Part shown: positions 1 through 6,573 of the stretch, one piece after another
Position numbering within the stretch: position 1 is the first letter of the stretch
How the letters are laid out: the number at the start of each line of letters is the position of its first letter
Assembly (NCBI RefSeq): GCF_014837105.1
Contig: NZ_JACSPO010000006.1
Coordinates: 120,413-157,370, forward strand
Direction: 5' to 3'
DNA from: Oceanitalea stevensii
Lineage (GTDB): Bacteria; Actinomycetota; Actinomycetes; Actinomycetales; Actinomycetaceae
Length of the DNA stretch: 36,958 nt
Program-made: the position numbers and the translations under genes
The notes under the pieces: generated by a model
What the model was told of the DNA's origin: nothing
Databases searched by the model: none
Seen by the model: only the letters and a program-made list of their open reading frames with translations

Positions 1-21
1 CCCCCGCCCCCCCCCCCCCGC
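1..21. other. C-rich homopolymer at left window end
   Basis: The first 21 bases are C except for a few G. Together with the poly-G/poly-C at the right end, this looks like a contig edge or assembly artefact rather than biology. The gene expected next in this order (obg, after rpmA) would lie beyond this edge. Confidence 0.6.
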
Positions 22-44
22 CGAGAAGCGTGAAGCGCTGTCGC

Positions 45-302
45 TCAGGCCTCGGCCGCGACGATGTTGACCGTCTTGCGGCCACGGCGGGTGCCGAACT
101 CGACGGCACCGGCGGCCAGGGCGAACAGGGTGTCGTCCTTGCCGCGCCCGACGTTGTCACCGGGGTGGAACTTGGTGCCGCGCTGGCGGACGATGATCTC
201 GCCGGCGTTGACGACCTGACCACCGAAGCGCTTGACGCCGAGGCGCTGCGCGTTCGAGTCGCGGCCGTTCCTGGAGGAGCTGCCGGCCTTCTTGTGTGCC
301 AT
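45..302 (-). CDS. rpmA: Large ribosomal subunit protein bL27
   Basis: This is the 85-aa L27 of the 50S subunit, whose N-terminal tail reaches toward the peptidyl-transferase centre. The start [16 protein letters not shown] is the family hallmark, followed by the conserved [10 protein letters not shown] and [13 protein letters not shown] blocks. The N-terminus begins directly with MAHKK, so no Firmicutes-type cleavable extension is present. It follows rplU by 59 nt on the same strand, the usual rplU-rpmA pair, and is very likely co-transcribed with it. The assignment is secure. Confidence 0.98.
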   Translation of the reverse strand: MAHKKAGSSSRNGRDSNAQRLGVKRFGGQVVNAGEIIVRQRGTKFHPGDNVGRGKDDTLFALAAGAVEFGTRRGRKTVNIVAAEA

Positions 303-338
303 CTCTGGGCCTGCTTTCGTGTCGTGCGAACGAGGGGA

Positions 339-355
339 CGGCCCGGGGAGGGCCG
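339..355 (-). other. Hairpin in the rplU-rpmA spacer
   Basis: A perfect 6-bp inverted repeat (CGGCCC / GGGCCG) encloses a 5-nt loop in the 59-nt gap between rplU and rpmA. There is no U-tract. It could be an mRNA-stability or processing hairpin rather than a terminator, because the two genes are normally co-transcribed. Function is inferred. Confidence 0.4.
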
Positions 356-361
356 CAACGA

Positions 362-682
362 TCAGTTGATGCCGGTGACCTTGACGCGGGTCAGCTCCTG
401 GCGGTGGCCCTGGCGCTTGCGGTAGCCGGTCTTGTTCTTGAACTTCATGATCGTGATCTTCTTGCCGCGCTCCGCGCGCACGATCTCTGCGGTGACGGTG
501 ACCTTCGCGAGGTCGTCCGTCCCGGTGGTCACCTTGTCGCCGTCCACGAGCATGAGCGGGGTGAGGTTGACGGTGTCCCCAACCTTGCCGTCAACCCTGT
601 TCATGACGACGACGTCGCCGACGGACACCTTCTCCTGTCGGCCGCCGGCCTTGACGATCGCGTACACCACGTTGCTGCTCAT
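362..682 (-). CDS. rplU: Large ribosomal subunit protein bL21
   Basis: This is ribosomal protein L21 (106 aa from the ATG at 682), a 23S rRNA-binding 50S protein. The motifs [13 protein letters not shown] near the N-terminus and [22 protein letters not shown] near the C-terminus are characteristic. The exact start is uncertain. An in-frame ATG lies 21 nt upstream, and two GTG codons just downstream would give the shorter MVYAIV start common in relatives. No canonical ribosome-binding site singles out one of them. A longer open frame upstream is non-coding leader. It is the first gene of the rplU-rpmA unit, behind a good promoter at 771-799. Confidence 0.97.
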   Translation of the reverse strand: MSSNVVYAIVKAGGRQEKVSVGDVVVMNRVDGKVGDTVNLTPLMLVDGDKVTTGTDDLAKVTVTAEIVRAERGKKITIMKFKNKTGYRKRQGHRQELTRVKVTGIN

Positions 683-707
683 CTCTGTCGTTACGGGGCC
701 CATCACT

Positions 708-724
708 CGCCGGCCGAGCCGGCG
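708..724 (-). promoter_or_regulatory. Hairpin in the rplU 5' leader
   Basis: A perfect 7-bp stem (CGCCGGC / GCCGGCG) with a 3-nt loop lies about 25 nt before the rplU ATG. It is within the predicted ~80-nt untranslated leader. It may influence translation or carry ribosomal-protein autoregulation; this is inferred from position only. Confidence 0.35.
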
Positions 725-770
725 CGCGGGGCGCACAAGGGAGGGCGCGTCCGGGACGCACCGACGTTCA

Positions 771-799
771 AGAGTACGCCGCGCGCCCCTGCCGAGCAA
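771..799 (-). promoter_or_regulatory. Promoter for rplU-rpmA
   Basis: On the minus strand, TTGCTC (799-794) and TACTCT (776-771) are separated by exactly 17 bp, a good housekeeping-sigma promoter. It lies between the end of the VOC gene and rplU, and predicts a leader of about 80 nt. Confidence 0.6.
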
Positions 800-875
800 A
801 TGGCTCGACGCCGCCAGCACCGCGGGAACGGTGTGGTTTCGCGCACAGTGGCTGCCGGGCGCACGCCCAGCATAG

Positions 876-1535
876 TCAGTGGTGGTCGCGCCACGTGCAC
901 ACGCGGACCCTGGCGCCCTCGGGGTCGGCGAGGACCCAGCGTGCGGGCGCCTCCGCGTCGGACACCAGCTGCCCGCCCGCGGCCACCGCCGCCTGCACCC
1001 GCTCCTCGGCGACGTCGTGCGGCACGTGGACGTCGAGCTCGAGGTCACCGCGGGGCGGCTGCTCCGGCACCCGGTGGAACCACACGTGCGGCAGCCGCCC
1101 GTGCGGGTCGGAGAGCTCGCCGTCGTCCTCCTTGTAGCCGAGCACCGCCGACCAGAAGGACCGGACGCGCTCGGGGCTGACGACGGCGATCCCGATCTCG
1201 AGGTCGTTGACGCGGTCGGGCGCGAGGGGCACGCCGAGCTCCTCGGCGATCTCCGAGATGCGCTCGGCGAGCGCGACGTCCGCCTCGGTCAGCGTGCCGC
1301 GCGCGTGCGTGGTCACCGAGACGTACAGCGTCCCGTACCGCAGGTCGAGGTCCGGATGGTGGTCCAGGTCCTCGGCGGCGTCGACGATGCGGCTGATGAG
1401 CTTGGCACCGACGGGCATGGCCCCGGTGCGCAACGTGGTGCGCAAGAAGTGGCGCACCACCCTCCACCCGCTGAGTGTGGTTCGCGCGGAAGCGTCCTCC
1501 GCGCTGACTGGTCTGGTTTCAAGCACGCTCCCCAT
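876..1535 (-). CDS. Pterin-4a-carbinolamine dehydratase-like / VOC fusion protein
   Basis: The protein is 219 aa from the ATG at 1535. That start has a good AAGG ribosome-binding site 7 nt upstream; a longer frame beginning at 1610 is not supported. Residues about 30-105 resemble pterin-4a-carbinolamine dehydratase, with the signature [20 protein letters not shown] followed by [12 protein letters not shown]; the paired His belong to the catalytic motif. Residues about 110-219 look like a vicinal-oxygen-chelate (glyoxalase/bleomycin-resistance) domain, with a [21 protein letters not shown] stretch and a C-terminal [16 protein letters not shown] strand. Such fusions are known in Actinobacteria as VOC family proteins, but the substrate is unknown. 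A pterin-recycling role is plausible, but no aromatic-amino-acid hydroxylase is nearby. It sits between rne and rplU, which are often close together in related genomes. Confidence 0.8.
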   Translation of the reverse strand: MGSVLETRPVSAEDASARTTLSGWRVVRHFLRTTLRTGAMPVGAKLISRIVDAAEDLDHHPDLDLRYGTLYVSVTTHARGTLTEADVALAERISEIAEELGVPLAPDRVNDLEIGIAVVSPERVRSFWSAVLGYKEDDGELSDPHGRLPHVWFHRVPEQPPRGDLELDVHVPHDVAEERVQAAVAAGGQLVSDAEAPARWVLADPEGARVRVCTWRDHH

Positions 1536-1608
1536 CTGCGTACCTTCGCATCGGCCGCGCGGAGCGACAAGCCGGAGCGATGTCGGTGGTCGGTGGGACG
1601 CTTCGCTC

Positions 1609-2064
1609 ATGGACGACGACGCACGGGTACCGATGTCGGGCGCGCAGCTCCTCGCGTCCTTCTTCGCGTCCGCACCGACCGCCGCTCACCCGGCGATCCG
1701 CGCGCGGGTCCCGCGGGTGCGCGCGCACCTGCTGACCTACCTCGACACCGAGGCGGAGGCGTGGCTGACGCCCGACGAGCTCGTCCTCGTGGGCGCGGAG
1801 CGCCAGCTCGAGCCGCAGGACGCCGTCGTGCGGGTGACGGGTGTGGAGGTCGTCGTCGCGGCACTGCCGGGCTTCTGCCACCCGGCGTGGCTGCTGCCCG
1901 CCCCGCTCGACGCCCGGGCGCAGCTGCGCCTCGTGGCCGCGCTGCGGCAGTGGGCGGCCGAGCACGGAGAGCTGTCGGCGCAGGCCACCGTGCACCTGCT
2001 CCCGCGGGTGGACGAGGCGGTGCGCCGTGCGCAGGCGGGACTCAACGGCTCACCCGCCCCGTGA
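1609..2064 (+). CDS. Hypothetical protein, 151 aa
   Basis: I do not recognise this protein. It is acidic to neutral with no signal peptide or membrane helix. It contains an LLTYLDTEAEAWLTPDELVLVG stretch near the middle and an amphipathic Arg/Ala-rich C-terminus. Strong G/C third-position bias supports a real gene. The start is chosen at the ATG at 1609; an internal Met eight codons later is an alternative, and neither has a clear ribosome-binding site. It is transcribed divergently from the VOC gene and converges on rne. Its last codons and stop form the left arm of the terminator hairpin at 2049-2083. Confidence 0.65.
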   Translation: MDDDARVPMSGAQLLASFFASAPTAAHPAIRARVPRVRAHLLTYLDTEAEAWLTPDELVLVGAERQLEPQDAVVRVTGVEVVVAALPGFCHPAWLLPAPLDARAQLRLVAALRQWAAEHGELSAQATVHLLPRVDEAVRRAQAGLNGSPAP

Positions 2065-2083
2065 CGAGCACGGGGCGGGTGAG
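2049..2083. terminator. Bidirectional terminator between the 151-aa gene and rne
   Basis: A perfect 15-bp inverted repeat (2049-2063 and 2069-2083) with a 5-nt loop sits between two convergent genes. The left arm overlaps the final codons and stop of the plus-strand gene. No T-tract follows, as is usual for high-GC actinobacterial terminators. Confidence 0.85.
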
Positions 2084-2094
2084 GACGAGGAGGC

Positions 2095-5000
2095 TCAGGC
2101 GGTGATCGGACCGCCGGAGGTGACGCGGCGCGAGCGGCGCTTGCGCGTGCCCGACTGTTCCGGGGCGTCCGGCCCCGTGGCCTGGGAGTCCGCGGCGGGT
2201 GCCGCGTCCTTCGCGGGCGCCGGGTCCTTCGCCGGGGCGGCCGCCTGGGCAGGCGCAGCCTCCCGGGCCGGGACGCTGTCCGTCACGGGCGCCGCGTCCT
2301 TGGCAGGGGCGGCGTCCTTGACGGGTGCGGCGTCCTTGGCAGGAGCGGCGTCCTTGACGGGTGCGGCGTCCTTGGCAGGAGCGGCGTCCTTGGCGGACGC
2401 GGAGCCCTCGACGGGTGCCGGAGCCGTGCTCGGGGCCGTCGTGCGGCGGCGTCCGCCCCGCGCGCGGGGCGCCTTGGCCGGTGCGGCGGCGGGCGCCGAC
2501 TCGGCCGTGGGCTCGGCCGGTGCGGACTCCTGCACCGCGCCGTCCTGCTCCGCGGCGGGAGCGGCGTCCTCACGTCCGGCGGGCAGCGCGGCGGCGAGCG
2601 CCTCGAGCGAGGCGCGCACCTCCTCCACGGACCGGGACGCGTCGGGCGTGGGCTCGGAGGTCCGGGCCGCGGGCAGCGGCACCGTGCCCGACTCGGGGGC
2701 GCGCTCGCGCCGGGATGCCTTCTCCTGCGCGGGTGCCTTCTCCTGCGCGGGTGCGGCGTCCGGTGCGGCGTCGGTCGAGGTGCCGTCCTCGTCCTCGGCG
2801 TGCGCCTGGGCGGCCGCGGCGGCGATCGTCGCGAGGGTGGCCTTGACGGCCTCCCGGGCGGCGACGGCCTCGGGGTCGTCCGAGACCGGTGCAGCCGCGG
2901 GGGCCGGGGCGGCCACCTCGGCGGGACGACCGCCGGTGGGGGCGGCGCCACGCTGCTTGCGGCGGCGGTTGCCGCCCTCGCCCGCGGGGGCCGAGGAGCC
3001 GGAGCCCTTCTCCACGGGGTGCTCGTGGACGATGAAGCCGCGTCCACCGCAGTGCTCGCAGGGCTCGCTGAAGGCCTCGACGAGGCCCTGGCCCACCCGC
3101 TTGCGGGTCATCTGGACGAGACCGAGCGAGGTCACCTCCGCCACCTGGTGGCGGGTGCGGTCCCGGCCCAGGCACTCGACGAGCCGGCGCAGCACGAGGT
3201 CGCGGTTGGACTCGAGCACCATGTCGATGAAGTCGATGACGATGATGCCGCCGATGTCCCGCAGCCGGAGCTGGCGGACGATCTCCTCGGCGGCCTCGAG
3301 GTTGTTCTTCGTCACCGTCTCCTCGAGAGTGCCGCCCGAGCCGGTGAACTTGCCGGTGTTGACGTCGACGACCGTCATCGCCTCGGTGCGGTCGATGACG
3401 AGCGAGCCGCCGGAGGGCAGGTAGACCTTGCGGTCCATGCCCTTGGACAGCTGCTCGTCGATGCGGTGCTCGGCGAAGACGTCACGCTGGTCGGTCCAGT
3501 GGTGCATCCGGTCGGCGAGGTCCGGGGACAGCTGACGGACGTAGGTGGAGATGGTGTCCCACGCGCCGTCACCGGAGACGGTGAGCGAGCGGAAGTCCTC
3601 GTTGAAGACGTCGCGGACCACGCGCACGGCGAGCTCCGGTTCCCCCTTGAGGAGCACCGGCGCGGACTTCGTCGACGCGGCAGCGGCCTCGATCTCGGCC
3701 CACTGCGCGGTAAGGCGCTCGGCGTCGGCACGCAGCTGCTCCTCGCTCGCGCCCTCCGCGGCGGTGCGCACGATGACGCCCGAGCCCTCGGGGACGATCT
3801 GCTTGAGCAGCTTCTTGAGGCGGGCGCGCTCGTTCTCCGGCAGCTTGCGGGAGATCCCGGTCATCGCGCCCGAGGGCACGAGCACGAGGTAGCGGCCGGC
3901 GAGGGTCACCTGCGAGGTGAGGCGGGCGCCCTTGTGGCCGATCGGGTCCTTGGTGACCTGGACGAGCACGGGGTCACCGGAGGACAGCGCCGCCTCGATA
4001 CGGCGGGGCTGGCCCTCCTTGCCCATCGCGTCCCAGTTGACCTCACCGGCGTACAGGACGGCGTTGCGCCCCTTGCCGAGGTCGACGAAGGCGGCCTCCA
4101 TGCTCGGCAGGACGTTCTGCACGCGGCCGAGGTAGACGTTGCCGACCATCGAGGTCTGCGTCTGCTGGGCGACGTAGTGCTCGACGAGCACGCCGTCCTC
4201 GAGGACGGCGATCTGGGTGCGGCCGTCGCGCTCCCGCACGACCATGTCGCGGTCGACGGCCTCGCGGCGGGCGAGGAACTCGGCCTCGGTGATCGTCGTG
4301 CGGCGACGCCCGGCGTCGCGTCCGTCGCGGCGGCGCTGACGCTTCGCCTCGAGGCGCGTGGAGCCCTTGAGCGCGGTGATCTCGTCGCGCGCGGCGCGGC
4401 CCTCGCGGGACGTGGCCGAGCCGTCGTCACCGCGGCTGCGGCGGCGCCGGCGGCGACGGCGGCTGGCGCCCTCGCCGTCGTCGTCGGAGTCGCCCTGGTC
4501 GTCGCCGTCGTCCGTCTCGTCCGAGTCGTCCTGGGCGTCCGACGCGTGCGTGTCGGTGTCCGGGGCGTCGGCCGTCTCGGTGGCCTCGTCCTCGGTGTCG
4601 TCGGTGGACTCGGAGTCCTCGGACTCCTCGGTCGACTCGTCGCGGCCGTTGCCACCGCGGTTGCGGCGGCCCCGTCCCCCACGACGACGACGACGGCGCG
4701 CACCGCCACCCTCGCCGTTGCCGTCGCCGGTCTCGGCGTCGGTCGAGTCGGTCCGGGTCTCCTCGGTGGCCTCGACGGCCTCGACGGGCGCGTCGGCGGG
4801 CGCGGGAGCAGCCGCGGCGGCCGGCTCCTCGGGCGTGGCGGCGGGCTCCTCGGTGGCGGCCGTGCGGCGGCGCGGGGCGCCACCCTCGGCGCGGGAGCGA
4901 CGGCGGGCGCGGCTGGGGTCCGGCGCCTGGAAGAGCAGGGCCGTCGCGGGCAGGCGGACGTCCTCCGCCTCCTCCTCGTCGGTCTCCTCCTCGTCGGCCT

Positions 5001-6129
5001 CCGTGGCTGCCGGCTCGGCGGCGCTGAAGGAGGCGAGGACGTCGAGCTTCTGCGCGGCGTCGCGGGCGGGCCGGCGTGAGCGCGACCGTGCGGGCGCGGC
5101 CTGCTCGGTGGTCTCGTCGGCGGCGGGCTGCGCCGCCTCCTCGACGGGCTGCTCGGCGGCGTCCGCGTCCCGGGCCGGGCGGCGGGCCTTGGAACGCGAG
5201 CTGCGCGCCGGCGCGGCGGCGGAGGCGGACTCGGCGGGCGCGGACTCAGCGGGGGCCGACTCGGCGGGCGCGGACTCGGCAGCGGCCGACTCGGCGGGCG
5301 CGGACTCCGCGGGGGCTGACTCGGCGGGGGCCCCGCTGGCGGCGCTCGCGCGGCGGCTGCGGCCGCGGGCGGGCTTCTGGGGAGCGGTGTCGGCGGCGGG
5401 CTCCGTCGCGGCGGTCTCCGCGTCGGCCGGGGCGGCCTCGGCAGCCGCCTTCGTCGCGGCCGTGGCCCTGGGGGCACGGGCCTTGCGGGGCGCCTTGGCG
5501 GGCGCGGGGGTGTCGGTGGTCGTCGGCACGTCGGTGGCCTCGGCGGCGTCGCTGGCAGCGGGCTCGGCGGCGGCGGGCTCGGCGGCCTTGGCGGTCCGGC
5601 GGCGCGGGGCGCGCTTGGCCGGGGCGGCGGCCTCGGCGGCGGGGGCAGTCTCCGCGGCGGGGGCCGCGGTCTCGGCGGGGGCCACGGTCTCGGTGGCCGG
5701 TGCCTGCTCGGCAGCGGCGGAGTCGGCGGTCTTGGCCGGGGCAGCGGTCTTGCGGGCCCGGGGCGCACGCTTCGCCGGGGCGGGAGCGGTCTCCTCGGTC
5801 GCGGCGGCGGCGTCGTCGGCGGCGGGCGCCTTGCGGGCCCGGGGGGCGCGCTTGCGGGGCGCGGCGGGGGTGGTCTCCTCCGCGTCGCCGGCCGCGGGAG
5901 TGTCGGTGGAGGTGGCGGGGTCCGTCGTCTCCGCGGTGGCGGCCGTCTTGCGGGGCGCACGCTTGCGCGGCGCCTTCGGTGCCTCGGTCTGCGGCTCGGC
6001 CGCGGTCTGCGGCTCGGGCTGGGCGGGTGCCTGCTCGGCGGACGCCGGGGCCGTCGTGGCCCGGGTGACGCGGCGTCGCTTGGGCTGCTCGGCGGGCTGT
6101 GCCGAACCGGCGTCAGGTGTGGTCGTCAT
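2095..6129 (-). CDS. rne: Ribonuclease E/G with long disordered N- and C-terminal extensions
   Basis: This is a 1344-aa Rne/Rng endoribonuclease that initiates mRNA decay and rRNA/tRNA processing by cutting single-stranded AU-rich RNA. The start is the ATG at 6129, with a GAGGG ribosome-binding site. Residues about 1-620 are Ala/Pro/Glu/Arg low-complexity sequence with APRKRAPR-like basic blocks. The catalytic core is at about 625-1030. It has an S1 domain beginning MVGNVYLGRVQNVLPSMEAA, the metal-binding Asp segments VVDVNTGKF and IIVIDFIDM, and the CEHCGGRG Zn-link cysteines that join subunits. Residues 1030-1344 are another low-complexity tail with KDAAP repeats. Actinobacterial RNase E commonly has tails on both sides of the core. 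They presumably bind RNA or partners, but this length and the tandem repeats are notable. Catalytic residues appear intact. Confidence 0.95.
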   Translation of the reverse strand: MTTTPDAGSAQPAEQPKRRRVTRATTAPASAEQAPAQPEPQTAAEPQTEAPKAPRKRAPRKTAATAETTDPATSTDTPAAGDAEETTPAAPRKRAPRARKAPAADDAAAATEETAPAPAKRAPRARKTAAPAKTADSAAAEQAPATETVAPAETAAPAAETAPAAEAAAPAKRAPRRRTAKAAEPAAAEPAASDAAEATDVPTTTDTPAPAKAPRKARAPRATAATKAAAEAAPADAETAATEPAADTAPQKPARGRSRRASAASGAPAESAPAESAPAESAAAESAPAESAPAESAPAESASAAAPARSSRSKARRPARDADAAEQPVEEAAQPAADETTEQAAPARSRSRRPARDAAQKLDVLASFSAAEPAATEADEEETDEEEAEDVRLPATALLFQAPDPSRARRRSRAEGGAPRRRTAATEEPAATPEEPAAAAAPAPADAPVEAVEATEETRTDSTDAETGDGNGEGGGARRRRRRGGRGRRNRGGNGRDESTEESEDSESTDDTEDEATETADAPDTDTHASDAQDDSDETDDGDDQGDSDDDGEGASRRRRRRRRSRGDDGSATSREGRAARDEITALKGSTRLEAKRQRRRDGRDAGRRRTTITEAEFLARREAVDRDMVVRERDGRTQIAVLEDGVLVEHYVAQQTQTSMVGNVYLGRVQNVLPSMEAAFVDLGKGRNAVLYAGEVNWDAMGKEGQPRRIEAALSSGDPVLVQVTKDPIGHKGARLTSQVTLAGRYLVLVPSGAMTGISRKLPENERARLKKLLKQIVPEGSGVIVRTAAEGASEEQLRADAERLTAQWAEIEAAAASTKSAPVLLKGEPELAVRVVRDVFNEDFRSLTVSGDGAWDTISTYVRQLSPDLADRMHHWTDQRDVFAEHRIDEQLSKGMDRKVYLPSGGSLVIDRTEAMTVVDVNTGKFTGSGGTLEETVTKNNLEAAEEIVRQLRLRDIGGIIVIDFIDMVLESNRDLVLRRLVECLGRDRTRHQVAEVTSLGLVQMTRKRVGQGLVEAFSEPCEHCGGRGFIVHEHPVEKGSGSSAPAGEGGNRRRKQRGAAPTGGRPAEVAAPAPAAAPVSDDPEAVAAREAVKATLATIAAAAAQAHAEDEDGTSTDAAPDAAPAQEKAPAQEKASRRERAPESGTVPLPAARTSEPTPDASRSVEEVRASLEALAAALPAGREDAAPAAEQDGAVQESAPAEPTAESAPAAAPAKAPRARGGRRRTTAPSTAPAPVEGSASAKDAAPAKDAAPVKDAAPAKDAAPVKDAAPAKDAAPVTDSVPAREAAPAQAAAPAKDPAPAKDAAPAADSQATGPDAPEQSGTRKRRSRRVTSGGPITA
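2296..2385 (-). repeat. 18-bp tandem repeats in the rne C-terminal tail
   Basis: Five consecutive 18-bp units (beginning gtccttgg or gtccttga on the plus strand) alternate between two variants, giving a 36-bp higher-order period. They encode alternating KDAAPA and KDAAPV hexapeptides. All units stay in frame, so copy-number change would lengthen or shorten the tail without a frameshift. Confidence 0.85.
5227..5331 (-). repeat. 15-bp tandem repeats in the rne N-terminal tail
   Basis: Seven near-identical 15-bp units (type gactcggcgggcgcg on the plus strand) encode (A)PAESA pentapeptides. Alternate units share endings, suggesting duplication in 30-bp blocks. They lie in the disordered region before the S1 domain. 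Confidence 0.85.
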
Positions 6130-6485
6130 GTGAGTGTTTCCCTCGCCGCGGTCGCCGTCCACACCACCAGCGCCGCAGCGTATTCGTCGTCACCGGCGGG
6201 AGCCGGGGACGGAAGTCATCTGTTCACGTCCTCACCGTGCCGGGTGGCACCGCTCGGACGGCAACGGCTTCGCAGGCGCCGCTCGTCCGTCCCGGAGGAC
6301 GTCCGGCGAGGCCTCCCGCCGCTTCAGCAAGCAGCGCACTCACCCGGATGGTGAGGCGGCGCGAAGTCGAGGCGAGTACCTACGTCGTCGTCGGGCCGGT
6401 GAACGGGGTGTGGACCTGTCCCTCGACCACGAGAAGTATCGCACAGGGGGTACCCACCGGCGCGGAGGACACCCGGCCTGCCGTC

Positions 6486-6499
6486 GGGACCTTGGTCCC
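6486..6499. promoter_or_regulatory. DosR/DevR-type box upstream of cydABDC
   Basis: The site GGGACCTTGGTCCC is a perfect palindrome with 6-bp arms and a TT centre. It contains the exact GGGAC-N4-GTCCC core known for the mycobacterial DosR/DevR dormancy regulator. A DevR-like regulator and DevS-like kinase are encoded at the other end of the same operon region. Binding is inferred. Confidence 0.65.
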
Positions 6500-6501
6500 A
6501 C

Positions 6502-6528
6502 GGGGACATTTCCCCTGATTCCTACGGT
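6502..6528 (+). promoter_or_regulatory. Candidate cydA promoter with second palindrome over the -35
   Basis: GGGGACATTTCCCC (6502-6515) is an imperfect relative of the upstream box; it keeps one GGGAC half-site. TACGGT at 6523-6528 is a plausible -10 of the same TAnnnT type seen elsewhere in the window. The palindrome would cover the -35 position, as expected for an activator-dependent promoter. A ~39-nt leader with a GAGGAG ribosome-binding site would result. Confidence 0.45.
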
Positions 6529-6573
6529 GTCGATGTGCCCGGTCCGGGCACCTCACGACCGAGGAGATCCGCA

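Larger units (their letters stand above)
6130..6573. promoter_or_regulatory. Divergent control region between rne and cydA (444 bp)
   Basis: This is the only gene-free stretch over 300 bp. I see no credible ORF, tRNA or known riboswitch in it. On the rne side, a TACGCT hexamer (6182-6177, minus strand) could be a -10 element, and a 6-bp hairpin lies at 6339-6355. A possible TGGACC-N17-AAGTAT promoter lies at 6411-6439 on the plus strand. The cydA-proximal part carries the DevR-like box at 6486-6499, a second palindrome at 6502-6515 and a TACGGT -10 candidate at 6523-6528. The cydA ribosome-binding site is at 6561-6566. Confidence 0.6.

Noticed and set aside
683..1048. N-terminal extension of rplU
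   Set aside because: It reads through the promoter and into the VOC gene; L21 proteins are about 100 aa.
2296..2385. CRISPR-like array
   Set aside because: Short direct repeats without spacers, in frame within rne, and no cas genes.
2800..6133. Long plus-strand frames opposite rne, some looking membrane-protein-like
   Set aside because: They mirror the repetitive rne tails and catalytic core, lack motifs, and have no promoter or ribosome-binding site.
6324..6509. 61-aa minus-strand ORF in the rne-cydA spacer
   Set aside because: Pro/Gly/Arg-rich, overlaps the DevR box region, no ribosome-binding site and no recognisable features.
6130..6573. Rex-type operator upstream of cydA
   Set aside because: I looked for TTGTGAA-N6-TTCACAA-like sequence, common for cyd control in Actinobacteria, and saw none; the GGGAC palindrome is the stronger candidate.
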